The notes under the pieces are model-generated. The model did no database searches. It worked only from the letters and a program-made list of their open reading frames with translations, and was not told the origin of the DNA. The translations under genes were made by a program, and so were the position numbers. Positions 42,955 through 56,147 of a DNA stretch of 64,000 nucleotides are shown piece after piece. The stretch's first letter is position 1. Each line of letters begins with the position of its first letter. The stretch comes from Mesorhizobium sp. YM1C-6-2. Its GTDB lineage: Bacteria > Pseudomonadota > Alphaproteobacteria > Rhizobiales > Rhizobiaceae. The DNA lies in NCBI RefSeq assembly GCF_003666685.1, contig NZ_RCIZ01000003.1, positions 248,001-312,000 of the forward strand, given 5' to 3'.

Positions 42955-44906
42955 CCCCGCTTGTTCTGGCGGTTTGCGATGAGGTCGTCGACGACGGTCG
43001 GATCGGCGAGGGTGGAAGTGTCGCCGAGCGAGCCGAAGTCGTCCTCGGCAATCTTGCGCAGGATGCGGCGCATGATCTTGGCCGAGCGCGTCTTCGGCAG
43101 GCCCGGCGCGAACTGGATCTTGTCGGGCGTGGCGATCGCGCCGATCTCCTTGCGCACATGCTGGATCAGCTCGCTGCGCAGGGTCTCGCTCGCCGTCTCG
43201 CCTTCTGCCAGCGTGACATAGCAGTAGATGCCCTGGCCCTTGATGTCGTGCGGATAGCCGACGACGGCCGCCTCCGACACCTTGTCGTGCGCCACCAGCG
43301 CCGATTCCACCTCGGCCGTGCCCATGCGGTGGCCCGACACGTTGATGACGTCGTCGACACGCCCGGTGATCCAGTAATAGCCGTCCTCGTCGCGGCGGCA
43401 GCCGTCGCCGGTGAAGTACTTCCCCTTGTAGGTGGAGAAGTAGGTCTGCACGAAGCGCTCATGGTCGCCGAACACGGTGCGCATCATGCCCGGCCACGGC
43501 TCCTTGATGCACAGATTGCCGCTGCCCTCGCCCTCGATGGTCTTGCCGTCGCCGTCGACGATCTCGGGGACGACGCCGAACAGCGGCCGCGTCGCCGAAC
43601 CGGCCTTCAACTCGGTGGCGCCCGGCAACGGCGCGATCAGGATGCCGCCATTCTCGGTCTGCCACCAGGTGTCGACGACCGGGCACTTCTTCTCGCCGAC
43701 GACGTTGAAATACCACTCCCAGGCTTCCGGGTTGATCGGCTCGCCGACCGAGCCGAGCACGCGCAGCGTCTTGCGCGAGGTCTTCTCCACCCATTCGTCG
43801 CCGGCGCCCCTGAGTGCGCGGATGGCGGTGGGCGCGGTGTAGAAGATGTTGACCTTGTGCTTGTCGACCACCTCCCAGAAGCGCGAAGGCGTTGGATAGT
43901 TCGGAACGCCCTCGAACATCAGCGTGGTGGCGCCGTTGGCGAGTGGCCCGTAGAGAATGTAGCTGTGGCCCGTCACCCAGCCGACATCGGCAGTGCACCA
44001 GTAGATGTCGCCGTCATGGTAGTCGAAGACGTACTGGTGGGTCATCGAGACATAGACGAGATAGCCGCCGGTGGTGTGGAGAACGCCCTTCGGCTTGCCG
44101 GTCGAGCCGGAGGTGTAGAGGATGAACAGCGGGTCTTCCGCCTTCATCTTCTCGGGCGGGCAGACCGGTTTCACCGAGGCGGCTTCCTCGTGCAGCCACA
44201 GGTCGCGGCCCTCGGTCCAGTCGATCTTGCCGCCGGTGCGGCGCACCACGACCACCTTGTCGACCTTGACCCCGCCCTTGGCGGCGATCTCGATCGACCG
44301 GTCGGTGTTGTCCTTCAGCGGGATCTTCTTGCCTGCGCGCACGCCTTCGTCGGCGGTGATGACGAAGTTCGACTGGCAGTCGACGATGCGGCCGGCCAGC
44401 GCCTCCGGCGAGAAGCCGCCGAACACCACCGAATGGATGGCACCGATCCGGGTGCAGGCGAACATCGCATAGGCCGCCTCCAGAATCATCGGCATGTAGA
44501 TGGTGACGCGGTCGCCCTTCTTGACGCCGTGCTTCTTCAGCACATTGGCGAAGCGGCAGACATGCTCGTGCAGCTCGTTGTAGGTGACCTTCTTCTCGTC
44601 ATAGGGATTGTCGCCTTCCCAGATGATGGCGACCTGGTCGCCGCGCTTCTTCAGGTGCCGGTCGATGCAGTTGTAGGAGACGTTGGTGACGCCGTCCTCG
44701 AACCATTTGATCGAGACATTGCCCTTGAACGAGGCGTTCCTCACCTTGGTGTAAGGCTTGAACCAGTCGATCCGCTTGCCATGCTTGCCCCAGAACTTGT
44801 CCGGGTTCTTCACGCTGTCCGCGTACCATTTGAGATAGGTCTCGTTATCGATCAGCGCACGCTTCTTCCACGACGCCTGGACCTTGTGGACATGTACCTC
44901 GGACAT
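42951..44906 (-). CDS. acs: Acetyl-CoA synthetase (acetate-CoA ligase)
   Basis: Activates acetate to acetyl-CoA through acetyl-AMP. The 651-residue protein shows the AMP-binding signature '[20 protein letters not shown]', '[14 protein letters not shown]' (acetate pocket, with Trp), '[23 protein letters not shown]' in part, and the C-terminal catalytic Lys in '[17 protein letters not shown]', the site acetylated in other bacteria. Length matches Acs. Promoter should lie in the 288-base gap toward usg. It is followed by the coupled MOSC gene. Confidence 0.97.
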   Translation of the reverse strand: MSEVHVHKVQASWKKRALIDNETYLKWYADSVKNPDKFWGKHGKRIDWFKPYTKVRNASFKGNVSIKWFEDGVTNVSYNCIDRHLKKRGDQVAIIWEGDNPYDEKKVTYNELHEHVCRFANVLKKHGVKKGDRVTIYMPMILEAAYAMFACTRIGAIHSVVFGGFSPEALAGRIVDCQSNFVITADEGVRAGKKIPLKDNTDRSIEIAAKGGVKVDKVVVVRRTGGKIDWTEGRDLWLHEEAASVKPVCPPEKMKAEDPLFILYTSGSTGKPKGVLHTTGGYLVYVSMTHQYVFDYHDGDIYWCTADVGWVTGHSYILYGPLANGATTLMFEGVPNYPTPSRFWEVVDKHKVNIFYTAPTAIRALRGAGDEWVEKTSRKTLRVLGSVGEPINPEAWEWYFNVVGEKKCPVVDTWWQTENGGILIAPLPGATELKAGSATRPLFGVVPEIVDGDGKTIEGEGSGNLCIKEPWPGMMRTVFGDHERFVQTYFSTYKGKYFTGDGCRRDEDGYYWITGRVDDVINVSGHRMGTAEVESALVAHDKVSEAAVVGYPHDIKGQGIYCYVTLAEGETASETLRSELIQHVRKEIGAIATPDKIQFAPGLPKTRSAKIMRRILRKIAEDDFGSLGDTSTLADPTVVDDLIANRQNKRG

Positions 44907-45158
44907 TCATTCCCTCCGCGAAACTTTCAGCCACTCATGCGGCGGCGGCCGTCGCCGCGCAAGCCTTCGAATGCGCGGCATTTATTATCAGTTCGGCCCC
45001 AGGGGCAACATTAGACGTTTGGCAGGCGCGGCAGCTTGTCTCACCGGTCTGTCAGCACTCTTTCCGTTTGGCTGCTAAGTGATTGATTCCACGTGTTGAA
45101 TCCGATTGCATTCGCGCGGATTTCAAGAGACGGTTAAGAATCGTTCTCCACAATTCAA

Positions 45159-45190
45159 CGCCGGGAGGACGAGACAACGCCTGGAGGACG
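45159..45190 (+). promoter_or_regulatory. Tandem Shine-Dalgarno repeat before usg
   Basis: CGCCGGGAGGACG (45159-45171) and CGCCTGGAGGACG (45178-45190) match at 12 of 13 positions. The second GGAGG is 7 nt from ATG 45195, the ideal distance; the first is 19 nt further upstream and has no start codon behind it. The first copy could be a ribosome standby site or a relic of a small duplication. Confidence 0.55.
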
Positions 45191-45194
45191 GGCC

Positions 45195-45467
45195 ATGCGC
45201 GATCATTCCCAACTCGAACTCTTGCTCAAGGGCTACGGGCTGACCACGGCCCGCATCCTCTATCACCTGCCGGACCATCCGCATCTCCTACAGACCTATG
45301 TCTGGCAGGACTACGACATCGCGCCGCGCTTTCCGGTGCTGATCGGCTTCATCGCGTTCTGGAAAGCCAGGCTGGAGGGGCCGCTGCACTCGGTCGAATA
45401 CACGCACAGCAGGCTGATTGCGCCCAACGAGTGGCGGAAGGTCGACGGCGAGCTGATGCTGCACTGA
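45195..45467 (+). CDS. usg: Usg family protein
   Basis: A 90-residue protein of the Usg family, named from the gene upstream of the trp genes in Caulobacter. The whole length matches: 'LLLKGYGLTTARILYHLPDH', 'LLQTYVWQDYDIAPRFPVL', 'FIAFWKARLEGPLHSVEY' and the C-terminal 'NEWRKVDGE'. No activity is known. GGAGG in a duplicated context precedes the ATG. No tryptophan genes are near it here. Confidence 0.92.
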   Translation: MRDHSQLELLLKGYGLTTARILYHLPDHPHLLQTYVWQDYDIAPRFPVLIGFIAFWKARLEGPLHSVEYTHSRLIAPNEWRKVDGELMLH

Positions 45468-45593
45468 CGCCCCGGCTGCCGGCGGCGCCGATCGGTCGGG
45501 CGCGGCCGGTCGGAGGTTGACCTTCGTGCCTGGCGCGTTACCTCGCGTGAAGGCGGGATGTCGGCGACAAGAATTCGGGACGTTTTTGGAGCG

Positions 45594-46064
45594 ATGATTT
45601 TTACACGACGGGAAGCGCTGGTCTTCCTGATGATTGCCTCGGCCATGCTCAATGCCTGTGTGGCTCCCGACGATATCAAATCCGTAGCCGGCGAACATTC
45701 GACGGTGGCGGCCGCGCGAACCGAGATGGTGGGGCTCACCGAGGCCGAACTCAGGATGTGCGCGGGCTTCCCGGACGAAACGTCCGACAGCGGCCAGGAG
45801 GGGCAGATCTGGAGCTTCCGGCGTTCGGCCCAACGCGGTAACACCAATCTGGTCGTGCCGGCGACGACGGTCGGCATGCTTCCGGCCGTCGGCGGCGCCA
45901 TAAACATTGCGCCGAGCGGTTATTGCCATACCCAGGTCCGCCTCGTTGAACGTAAGGTCGCCGAGGTCGAATTCTCCGGCGACAACAACCGCCCGAGCGG
46001 CCGCAACGCTCTTTGCGCGACCATGGTCGATTCCTGCGTCGCCTACGCCCGCCGCAAGGGATAG
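45594..46064 (+). CDS. Lipoprotein of unknown function
   Basis: From ATG 45594 a 156-residue lipoprotein: 'FTRREALVFLMIASAMLNAC' with lipobox L-N-A-C (Cys about residue 22). The mature part has 'GLTEAELRMCAGFPDE', which resembles the start of SmpA/OmlA-like small lipoproteins, then 'GQEGQIWSFRRS' and a Cys-containing end 'CHTQVRLVERKVAEVEFSGD' in part, a pattern of outer-membrane lipoproteins with a BamE-like beta sheet. This is only a weak resemblance. ATG 45558 is an alternative start; GGAG stands close to 45594. Confidence 0.75.
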   Translation: MIFTRREALVFLMIASAMLNACVAPDDIKSVAGEHSTVAAARTEMVGLTEAELRMCAGFPDETSDSGQEGQIWSFRRSAQRGNTNLVVPATTVGMLPAVGGAINIAPSGYCHTQVRLVERKVAEVEFSGDNNRPSGRNALCATMVDSCVAYARRKG

Positions 46065-46224
46065 CGGCCACGCACCCATCCTCGCGATACCGGCGCTGTT
46101 CAGGGGGGCGGTGAGCCAAGCAGTGGCCGGCATTGGCTGTTGCAGCGCCCTGCGGCTGGAGCTAAGGCGATAGCCACGCCATGCCGCTGCTCACCTTCGG
46201 GGGCGGCCAATAAGGAGATGCGTC

Positions 46225-47331
46225 ATGAACAGGAAGACAGTTGCGGGCTTGGCCTCGCTTGCAATGCTCGGCTTCGCCACCGCTGCCCACGCAGACATCA
46301 CCATCGGCCTCGTCGCCCCGGTGACGGGCCCGGTCGCCGCCTATGGCGATCAGGTCCGGAACGGCGCCCAGGCCGCCGTCGACGTGATCAACGCCGCGGG
46401 CGGCATTCTCGGTGAAAAGGTCGTGCTGCAGGTCGCCGACGATGCCGGCGATCCCAAGCAGGGCGTTTCCAGCGCCAACCTGCTCGTCGGCGAAGGCGTG
46501 CGTTATGTGGTCGGGCCGGTTACCTCCGGTGTCGCGATCCCCGCCTCGGACGTCTTTGCGGAGAACGGCGTGCTCATGGTGACGCCGACCGCGACCGCTC
46601 CGGAACTGACGGCCCGCGGCCTCACCAACGTGCTGCGCACCTGCGGCCGCGACGACCAGCAGGCCGAGGTCGCGGCGGCCTATGTGCTCAAGAACATGAA
46701 GGACAAGCGCATCGCCGTCATCCATGACAAGGGCACCTACGGCCAGGGCCTCGCCGATGCGTTCAAGGCGGCGATCAACGCCGGCGGCATCCAGGAGGTC
46801 GAATACAACTCCCTGACCCCCGGCGAAAAGGATCTGTCGGCGCTCGTCACCCGCCTGAAGGCGGCCAATGTCGAGGTCATCTATTTCGGCGGCTATCACC
46901 CGGAAGGCGGCCTGCTCGCACGCCAGCTCGGCGATGCCGGCGTCAAGGCGACGATCATCGGCGGCGAGGGCCTGTCCAACACCGAATACTGGGCGATCGG
47001 CAATGAAGCCGCGGCCGGCACGCTGTTCACCAACGCGTCCGACGCGCTGAAGAACCCGGCCTCTGCCGACGCCGTCAAGGCGCTCAATGAGCGCGGCATC
47101 CCGCCGGAGGCCTTCACTCTCAACGCCTATGCGGCGGTCGAAGTGCTCAAGGCAGGCATCGAGAAGGCCGGCAGCGCCGAGGACGCGGCTGCGGTCGGTG
47201 CGGCGCTCAAGTCCGGCGAGCCGGTCGCCACCGCCATCGGCGCGCTGACCTACGGCGAAAGTGGCGACCTCACCTCGCCGAGCTTCTCGCTGTTCAAGTG
47301 GGAAGACGGCAAGATCGTATCGGTCGAATAA
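46225..47331 (+). CDS. Branched-chain amino acid ABC transporter substrate-binding protein (LivJ/K-like)
   Basis: Periplasmic binding protein of the Leu/Ile/Val type. Signal peptide about 1-23 ('[16 protein letters not shown]'), then '[19 protein letters not shown]', '[20 protein letters not shown]' and '[20 protein letters not shown]' as in LivK, with a total of 368 residues. AAGGAG precedes the ATG. No permease or ATPase genes (LivHMGF) are adjacent: the neighbours are a lipoprotein gene and yggS on the other strand. It must therefore work with components encoded elsewhere, as orphan LivK proteins often do in Rhizobiales. Confidence 0.93.
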   Translation: MNRKTVAGLASLAMLGFATAAHADITIGLVAPVTGPVAAYGDQVRNGAQAAVDVINAAGGILGEKVVLQVADDAGDPKQGVSSANLLVGEGVRYVVGPVTSGVAIPASDVFAENGVLMVTPTATAPELTARGLTNVLRTCGRDDQQAEVAAAYVLKNMKDKRIAVIHDKGTYGQGLADAFKAAINAGGIQEVEYNSLTPGEKDLSALVTRLKAANVEVIYFGGYHPEGGLLARQLGDAGVKATIIGGEGLSNTEYWAIGNEAAAGTLFTNASDALKNPASADAVKALNERGIPPEAFTLNAYAAVEVLKAGIEKAGSAEDAAAVGAALKSGEPVATAIGALTYGESGDLTSPSFSLFKWEDGKIVSVE

Positions 47332-47409
47332 ACTGCAGGCCTGGCGGGCGGGGCGACAGTCCCGCTCGTCAGCACCCAGTACCGTCTCATCGAAGCGTCA
47401 CCGAATTCC

Positions 47410-48069
47410 TTAGCGCGCGCCGAAGATCGCACTGCCGACCCTGACGCTGGTCGCGCCAAAGGCGACCGCCAGTTCGTAGTCGCCCGACATCCCCATCGAC
47501 AGCTTGTCGACGCCGGCCTCCTTCGCCAGCTTGGCGAGCAGCGCGAAATGCGGCCCCGGATTCTCGTCCAGCGGCGGGATGCACATCAGTCCTTCGATCG
47601 CCAGCCCGTGCGTCTCGCGGCAGCGCCTGACGAAAGCCACGGCTTCGCGCGGCTCGATGCCCGCCTTCTGCGGTTCCGAGCCGGTGTTGACCTGCACGTA
47701 GAGCTTCGGCATCCGGCCCTGTCTGGCGATCTCCTTGGCCAGCTCGGCTGCGATCTTCTCGCGGTCGACCGTCTCGATCGCGTCGAAAAGCGCCACCGCC
47801 TCCTTGGCCTTGTTGGACTGCAGCGGGCCGATCAGATGCAGCTCGATGTCGGGGAATTCCGCCTTCAGCGCGGGCCATTTGCCCTGCGCCTCCTGCACGC
47901 GGTTCTCGCCGAAGACGCGCTGGCCTGCCTCGATCACGGGCCTGATCGCATCAGCGTCGAAGGTCTTCGACACCGCGACCAGCGTCGCCGATCCCGTCGG
48001 CCGCTTCGCCTCGCGCTCCGCCGCGGCGATCTTCTCCTTCACGATAGCCAGTTGTTCGACCGCGTTCAT
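47410..48069 (-). CDS. yggS: YggS family PLP-binding protein
   Basis: A 219-residue PLP-binding protein (PLPBP) involved in vitamin B6 and amino acid homeostasis, without known catalytic turnover. The PLP lysine lies in '[16 protein letters not shown]'; '[14 protein letters not shown]' and '[19 protein letters not shown]' with 'SIETVD'-like '[10 protein letters not shown]' follow, and '[28 protein letters not shown]' ends the fold. All parts of the family are present. It faces divergently from leuS. Confidence 0.94.
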   Translation of the reverse strand: MNAVEQLAIVKEKIAAAEREAKRPTGSATLVAVSKTFDADAIRPVIEAGQRVFGENRVQEAQGKWPALKAEFPDIELHLIGPLQSNKAKEAVALFDAIETVDREKIAAELAKEIARQGRMPKLYVQVNTGSEPQKAGIEPREAVAFVRRCRETHGLAIEGLMCIPPLDENPGPHFALLAKLAKEAGVDKLSMGMSGDYELAVAFGATSVRVGSAIFGAR

Positions 48070-48215
48070 TGCCGTTTTCGCCTCGTTTCAGGCCCCTGCC
48101 GCCGCCCGCGCAGTTGACGCTTCAGGCAATACATGGTGAAGGTCCGCCCCGATATTTCCCGATCCGCGGGCCTGGCCGGCGGAATCGCCCGCTCTTCATA
48201 AGTGAAATACCGGTC

Positions 48216-50832
<2,617 letters not shown>

Positions 50833-50846
<14 letters not shown>

Positions 50847-51381
50847 TTGGTCCTTCACGGCTTTTCGCCGCGCCGCCGCTCTTTCGCTCGTCTTTGCACT
50901 TCCTTTGGCCTCGGCCTGCACCGTCAAGCCGCTCTATTCCAATCCGGCGTCCGACGGCACGCAGGCCGGAGTCACCGCCGACCTGTCGTCGATCGCCATC
51001 AAGCCGGTCGAGCAGCGCTATGCGCAGCAGGTGCGCAATCACCTGATCTTCCTGTTCAACCGTGGTGCCGGCCAGCCAGCGGCCGCCGCCTATACGATGA
51101 CGCTCGTTGTCACCGCGGTGCATGAATCGGCCGCCGTCGTGCAGGTCGGCGACGACAACGAGCCGACCGCCGGCACGGTCACGCTGACCGGCCGTTATTC
51201 GCTGGCCGGCTCGACGAGCGGCACGGTCGTCGCCAGCGGCACCCGCCGGATCACGTCTTCCTATGACGTCCCGCGCCAGGAATTCGCGGCCTATCGCGCT
51301 CGCCTCGACGCCGAGAACCGCGCCGCCCGCGAGCTTGCCGAACTGCTGAACCTCGCGATCGCGCAGCAATTGTCCAAATAA
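50833..51381 (+). CDS. lptE: LPS assembly lipoprotein LptE-like
   Basis: Outer-membrane lipoprotein that plugs the LptD barrel in LPS transport. The 182-residue protein has a signal with lipobox 'LASAC' (Cys about 29), then '[15 protein letters not shown]' and '[20 protein letters not shown]' and C-terminal '[21 protein letters not shown]', the typical alphaproteobacterial LptE pattern. It overlaps the end of leuS by 14 nt, as in most Rhizobiales. The usual next gene, holA (DNA polymerase III delta), is absent; a binding protein follows instead. Confidence 0.88.
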
Positions 51382-51398
51382 ACGGCGCGGCCGCGACG

Positions 51399-52367
51399 AT
51401 GAAACGGGTCGCGGCAGCCCTGGCCTTCGGCCTGCTGGCGCTCACAGCGCCGGCTATCGCCCAGGACGCCTACCCGTCCAGGCCGATCACCCTGATCGTG
51501 CCTTTCGCGCCGGGCGGTTCGACCGACGCGATCGGCCGCATTGTCGCCGAGGGGCTGCGCCAGGCGCTCGGCCAGACCGTGGTGGTGGAGAATCGCGCCG
51601 GCGCCGGCGGCTCGATGGGCACGGCGGCGATCGCACAGGCGGAGCCGGACGGCTACACGATCGGCATCGGCACGGCGTCTACGCTTGCCATCAATCCCGC
51701 CGTCTACAGAAACCTTTCCTTCGACGTGCTGACGGACCTCGTGCCGATCGGCGGCATCGCCGAGGTGCCGAACATCATGTCGGTCAATCCGTCGGTCCAG
51801 GCCACCGACATGGCTGCCTTCATTGCGCTCGCCCGCGCGCATCCCGGTGAATTTTCCTACGCTTCGGCCGGTAACGGCTCGGTCAGCCACCTGCTCGGCG
51901 AGCAGTTCAAACTCGCCACGGGAACCGACCTCGTCCACGTCCCCTACAAGGGTGTGGGTCCGGCGCTGATCGACGCCGTCGGCGGCCAGGTGGAGGTGAT
52001 GTACGACAATCTGCCCACCTCGCTGCCGCTCGTGCATGAAGGACGGCTGCGGGCGCTCGCCGTCTCAGGCGCGGCGCGCCTGCCGGCCCTGCCCGACGTG
52101 CCGACCTTCGCCGAGGCCGGGCTGGAAGACATGAATTGGATGGCGTTCTTCGGGCTGGTCGCGCCGAAAGGCACGCCGGAGCCGATCGTCAGAAGGCTGA
52201 GCGAAGCGCTCGGGCAAGCGCTCGCCTCGCCTGATGTCCGCGACAAGCTCGTTGCCCAGCAGGCCGTCGTCGCCGCTAGTTCTCCGGCGGAATTCATGGC
52301 GGAGATCGAACGCGAACTGAAACGCATGCAGGACGCTGCTGCCGCCGCCAGCATCCGGCTCGAATAA
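51399..52367 (+). CDS. Tripartite tricarboxylate transporter substrate-binding protein (Bug/TctC family)
   Basis: A 322-residue periplasmic binding protein. Signal peptide about 1-22 ('AFGLLALTAPAIAQ'), then the family blocks 'YPSRPITLIVPFAPGGSTD', 'VVVENRAGAGGSMGTAAIA', 'ADGYTIGIGTAS'-type 'PDGYTIGIGT', 'FKLATGTDLVHVPYKG' and 'GGQVEVMYDNLPTSLP'. Substrates are usually carboxylates. No TctA/TctB membrane genes are near; it is another orphan. It starts 17 nt after lptE, in the place of holA in relatives, so it may share the leuS-lptE transcript. Confidence 0.92.
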   Translation: MKRVAAALAFGLLALTAPAIAQDAYPSRPITLIVPFAPGGSTDAIGRIVAEGLRQALGQTVVVENRAGAGGSMGTAAIAQAEPDGYTIGIGTASTLAINPAVYRNLSFDVLTDLVPIGGIAEVPNIMSVNPSVQATDMAAFIALARAHPGEFSYASAGNGSVSHLLGEQFKLATGTDLVHVPYKGVGPALIDAVGGQVEVMYDNLPTSLPLVHEGRLRALAVSGAARLPALPDVPTFAEAGLEDMNWMAFFGLVAPKGTPEPIVRRLSEALGQALASPDVRDKLVAQQAVVAASSPAEFMAEIERELKRMQDAAAAASIRLE

Positions 52368-52383
52368 TTGCTGCAGGCGGGAG

Positions 52384-53190
52384 CTAGACGATCTCCACCG
52401 ACAGGCCGGGGAGGTCGAAGCCGCCAATCTCCGTCGACCAGCGCTCGCCGGCAACCACCGGAAACGCCCGTGTCAGCGTGCCCGTCGTGACGATCTCGCC
52501 GGCGCGAAGCGGCGGGTTCAGCCTGTCCTTTCCGAGCACCGCCGCCAGATGCGCCAGCGCCTGTATTGGTCCGTCGAGCACGTTCGCGCCCGATCCCGTA
52601 TCGGCCGGTTCGCCGTTGCGGCTCAGCCTGATCGTCAGCGCGGAGAGGTCCGAGGCGAGGGTGGAGCGCTCTCTCTCGGACAGGTCCCGCCTCGGCCCGA
52701 TGAACAGCCGGCCATGCAGCCCGCCATCCGCCACGCAGTCGGCGACCTGGAAACGCCAGCCGGGGAAGATCGACTGGACGAACTCGAAACCGTGCGCCAC
52801 CCAGCCGATCGACCGGGAAATTTCGTCGACGCCCATGTCCGGCATCACGTCGCGTGCGAGCCCGAGGATGATTTCCGGCTCTATGCGCGGTTCCGGCAGT
52901 TGCGAGACCTGCACGCGGTCGCCGGGCGAGACATCTAGCGCGGTGGTGTCGTAGACGTCGCCCCAGATCGGCTGGAAGACGCCGTATTCGTCCCAGATGT
53001 TGCGGTTGGTGAAGCCGATCTTGCGGCCGACCGGCCTTTCGCCGCGCGCCACTCTCAGTGCGCGCAGCTCGGCGGTCACGGCGTAGGCGTCGGCCTCGGA
53101 GAAGTCGCTGCCGTTCGCCGTGAAGGGCTCGATCTGGCCGCCGCCGTCGGTCGCCGCGAGAATGGTTCTGGCGATGGCGGCAGCGTCCAT
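52384..53190 (-). CDS. 2-keto-4-pentenoate hydratase-like / FAA hydrolase superfamily protein
   Basis: A 268-residue enzyme of the MhpD/2-oxopent-4-enoate hydratase type. 'RGERPVGRKIGFTNRNIWDEYG' and 'PIWGDVYDTT' open the fold; 'EPRIEPEIILGLARDV' supplies metal-binding Glu residues (E-P-E); 'VAHGFEFVQSIFPGWRF' and 'GAGVVTTGTLT'-like 'AGEIVTTGTLTRAFPV' close it. Such enzymes hydrate dienoates in aromatic meta-cleavage or act as decarboxylases; no such pathway is nearby. It lies 8 nt downstream of the transaldolase gene on the same strand. Confidence 0.85.
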   Translation of the reverse strand: MDAAAIARTILAATDGGGQIEPFTANGSDFSEADAYAVTAELRALRVARGERPVGRKIGFTNRNIWDEYGVFQPIWGDVYDTTALDVSPGDRVQVSQLPEPRIEPEIILGLARDVMPDMGVDEISRSIGWVAHGFEFVQSIFPGWRFQVADCVADGGLHGRLFIGPRRDLSERERSTLASDLSALTIRLSRNGEPADTGSGANVLDGPIQALAHLAAVLGKDRLNPPLRAGEIVTTGTLTRAFPVVAGERWSTEIGGFDLPGLSVEIV

Positions 53191-53198
53191 GTCGAAGC

Positions 53199-53855
53199 TC
53201 AGGCGATCTTCTGGCCGGTCTTCGCCCAGTCGGCGATGAAAGCCGCGAGGCCCTTGTCGGTAAGCGGATGGCTGACCAGCGCGCGCAGAGTCGCCGGCGG
53301 CGCCGTGATGACGTCGGCGCCGATCAGGGCGGCCTGCTTCACATGATTCACCGTGCGTACCGAGGCGGTCAGGATCTCGGTCGGGTAGTCGTAATTGTCG
53401 TAGATCTGCCTGATCTCCGAGATCAGCTCCATGCCGTCCGAGCCGGTGTCGTCGATGCGGCCGACGAAGGGCGAGATGAACGACGCGCCGGCCTTGGCGG
53501 CGAGCAGCGCCTGGTTGGCCGAGAAGCAGAGCGTCACATTGACCATGCGGCCGAGGTCATTGCGGATCGCCCGGCAGGCTCTCAGGCCGTCGAGCGTCAG
53601 CGGGACCTTGATGCAGACATTCTTGGCGATCTTCGCCAGAACCTTGGCTTCCTTGATCATCTGGGGGAATTCGGTCGCCACGACTTCCGCCGAAACCGGA
53701 CCCTCGACGATATCGCAGATCTGCTTGGTCACCTCGGTGATCTTCCCGCCCGACTTCAGGATCAGCGACGGATTGGTGGTCACGCCGTCCACCAGGCCGA
53801 GCTGGTGAAGCTCCTTGATTTCCTTCACGTCCGCCGTATCGACAAAGAATTTCAT
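53199..53855 (-). CDS. Transaldolase / fructose-6-phosphate aldolase-like (small TalC class)
   Basis: A 218-residue single-domain transaldolase. '[16 protein letters not shown]' starts the TIM barrel, 'GVTTNPSLI' and '[15 protein letters not shown]' hold the Asp and the Schiff-base Lys, '[20 protein letters not shown]' and '[11 protein letters not shown]' bind the substrate, and '[19 protein letters not shown]' completes it. The frame extends upstream but ATG 53855 begins similarity. Its position next to priA and the atp operon is conserved in Rhizobiales, where it may serve in the pentose phosphate pathway. Confidence 0.94.
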   Translation of the reverse strand: MKFFVDTADVKEIKELHQLGLVDGVTTNPSLILKSGGKITEVTKQICDIVEGPVSAEVVATEFPQMIKEAKVLAKIAKNVCIKVPLTLDGLRACRAIRNDLGRMVNVTLCFSANQALLAAKAGASFISPFVGRIDDTGSDGMELISEIRQIYDNYDYPTEILTASVRTVNHVKQAALIGADVITAPPATLRALVSHPLTDKGLAAFIADWAKTGQKIA

Positions 53856-53947
53856 GACATGCTCCTCAATCGCTTGAGCCTCGCATCGGGCCCGGCATCT
53901 ATGCTCGGCCTTTGCTCTAGCCGAAACTCGGGGCAAGGTCACGCGCC

Positions 53948-56143
53948 ATGAAGGACGATTCGCATCCCACCGGGGCACGGGGGCGCGCGGCGCCGGTGCT
54001 GGTGCCGATGCCAGCCGAGCGGCCCTATACCTATGCTGTGCCCGACGACATGCAGGTCGTGCCGGGCTCGATCGTGCGCGTGCCGCTCGGTCCCCGCGAG
54101 GTTGCAGGCGTCGTCTGGGACGCCGAGACCAATCCTGTCGACCCGAAGAAGCTGAAGCCCATTTCCGAGGTTTTCGATTGCCCGCCGATCGACGCGGAGA
54201 CGCGCCGCTTCGTCGACTGGATTTCCGCCTACACGCTTGCCGCTCCGGGCATGGTGGCTCGCATGCTCCTGCGCGCCCCTGCCGCCTTCGACCCCGAGCC
54301 CTGGACCGAAGGCCTGCAGCGCACCGAGGCGGTGCCCGACCGGATGACCGCCGCCCGCGCCCGCGTGCTTGAGGCCTCGAACGACGGTTTTGCCTGGACG
54401 CGTTCGGGGCTTGCCCATGCGGCCGGCGTCTCCTCGACCGTCATCGACGGGCTCAGGGACCAGGGCGTCTTCGAGACGGTGATGATCCCGCCGCGTCCCG
54501 TCGTTGCTCCGCCCGATACCGGCTACGCCCAGCCGGAGCTGTCGCCGGACCAGAAGGCCGTCGCCGACACGCTGCGCGCCGCCGTGGAAAAGGGCGGGGC
54601 GGGTGTCACGCTGATCGATGGCGTCACGGGTTCCGGCAAGACGGAAGTCTATTTCGAAGCCGTCGCCGCCGCGCTCGACAGGAACAGGCAAGTGTTGATC
54701 CTCTTGCCCGAAATCGCGCTTACCCACGCCTTTCTCGAACGCTTCCAGGACCGTTTCGGCACAAAACCCGCCGAATGGCACTCGGACCTTCCGCCCCGGA
54801 TGCGCGAGCGCGTCTGGCGGCAGGTCGCCGAAGGCCGCATCCGCGTCGTCGCCGGGGCGCGCTCGGCGCTCTTCCTGCCGTTCCAGGAACTGGGGCTGAT
54901 CGTCGTCGACGAGGAGCACGACCCCGCCTACAAGCAGGAGGACCGCGTCTCCTACAATGCCCGCGACATGGCCGTGGTGCGCGGCCGCATCGGCGGCTTT
55001 CCGGTCGTGCTCGCCTCGGCAACCCCGTCGATCGAAAGCCGTGTCAACGCCGACCAGGGGCGCTATGCGCGCGCGGTGCTGTCGGCCCGCTTCGCCGAGG
55101 CCTCGCTGCCCGATCTAAAATCGATCGACCTCCGCCGTTCTCCACCCGCCCGCGGCGGTTTCTTGTCCCCCGCCCTGCTGGCAGAGGTTCGCAACACGCT
55201 GGAGCGCGGCGAGCAGTCGCTGCTCTTCCTCAATCGCCGCGGCTATGCACCGCTGACGCTCTGCCGTGTCTGCGGCCACCGCTTCCAGTGCCCGGACTGT
55301 TCGAGCTGGCTTGTCGAGCACCGCTTTCGCGGCCAGCTAGTGTGCCATCATTGCGGCCATCACGAAAAACGTCCCGACGCCTGCCCGGAATGCGGCACCT
55401 TCGACCATCTCGTCGCCTGCGGGCCGGGCGTCGAGCGTGTCGCGGAAGAGGTTGTCGGCCATTTCCCCGATGCCCGCACCATCGTGCTTTCCTCCGACCT
55501 GCTCGGCGGCGTGAAGCGGTTGCGGCTGGAACTGGAGGCCATTGCCAATGGCGAGGCCGACATCGTCATAGGCACGCAGCTCGTCGCCAAGGGCCACAAT
55601 TTCCCGAACATGACGCTGGTCGGCATCGTCGACGCCGATCTCGGCCTTGCCAATGGCGATCCGCGCGCCGCCGAGCGCACCTTTCAGCTCTTGAGCCAGG
55701 TCACCGGCCGGGCCGGGCGCACCGGCAAGAAGAGCCTCGGTCTGCTGCAGACCTACCAGCCCGATCATCCCGTCATGCGCGCCATCGTCTCCGGCGATGC
55801 CGAGGCTTTCTACCGGCGCGAAATCGCGGAGCGGGAGAGGGCGGGCCTGCCGCCGTTCGGCCGGCTTGCCGGCATCATCGTCAGCGCCGCCACCCGCGCC
55901 GAGGCGGAAGCCCACGCGCGCGGGCTGCGCCGCGCCGCGCCCGCCTCGTCCGACATCCAGGTGCTCGGCCCGGCTGAGGCGCCGCTTGCGCTGATCGCCG
56001 GCCGCCACCGCTTCCGCCTGCTCGTCCATGGTGAGCGCCGCTCCGACATGCAGGGCTATATCCGCGCCCTCCTCGCAGCCGGTCCGAAAATTCGTGGCTC
56101 CGTCCGCGTCGCCGTCGACATCGACCCGCAGAGCTTTTTGTAG
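53948..56143 (+). CDS. priA: Primosomal protein N' (replication restart helicase PriA)
   Basis: Helicase that recognises stalled forks and loads the replisome. The 731-residue protein has the N-terminal DNA-binding domain ('[16 protein letters not shown]', '[15 protein letters not shown]'), Walker A '[14 protein letters not shown]', '[20 protein letters not shown]' (DEEH box), the zinc-binding Cys set in '[17 protein letters not shown]' and '[18 protein letters not shown]', and the C-terminal '[22 protein letters not shown]'. It is divergent from the transaldolase gene. Confidence 0.97.
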   Translation: MKDDSHPTGARGRAAPVLVPMPAERPYTYAVPDDMQVVPGSIVRVPLGPREVAGVVWDAETNPVDPKKLKPISEVFDCPPIDAETRRFVDWISAYTLAAPGMVARMLLRAPAAFDPEPWTEGLQRTEAVPDRMTAARARVLEASNDGFAWTRSGLAHAAGVSSTVIDGLRDQGVFETVMIPPRPVVAPPDTGYAQPELSPDQKAVADTLRAAVEKGGAGVTLIDGVTGSGKTEVYFEAVAAALDRNRQVLILLPEIALTHAFLERFQDRFGTKPAEWHSDLPPRMRERVWRQVAEGRIRVVAGARSALFLPFQELGLIVVDEEHDPAYKQEDRVSYNARDMAVVRGRIGGFPVVLASATPSIESRVNADQGRYARAVLSARFAEASLPDLKSIDLRRSPPARGGFLSPALLAEVRNTLERGEQSLLFLNRRGYAPLTLCRVCGHRFQCPDCSSWLVEHRFRGQLVCHHCGHHEKRPDACPECGTFDHLVACGPGVERVAEEVVGHFPDARTIVLSSDLLGGVKRLRLELEAIANGEADIVIGTQLVAKGHNFPNMTLVGIVDADLGLANGDPRAAERTFQLLSQVTGRAGRTGKKSLGLLQTYQPDHPVMRAIVSGDAEAFYRREIAERERAGLPPFGRLAGIIVSAATRAEAEAHARGLRRAAPASSDIQVLGPAEAPLALIAGRHRFRLLVHGERRSDMQGYIRALLAAGPKIRGSVRVAVDIDPQSFL

Positions 56144-56147
56144 CCGG

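Noticed and set aside
40786-43221. 811-codon plus-strand open frame covering cfa, the MOSC gene and part of acs
   Set aside because: It is an out-of-frame reading of cfa and then antisense to MOSC/acs; each of these has family motifs in another frame.
44884-45078. Small frame with a hydrophobic end ('AGAAACLTGLSALFPFGC'-like) between acs and usg
   Set aside because: It begins inside acs on the other strand and has no ribosome binding site; the hydrophobic end alone is not enough.
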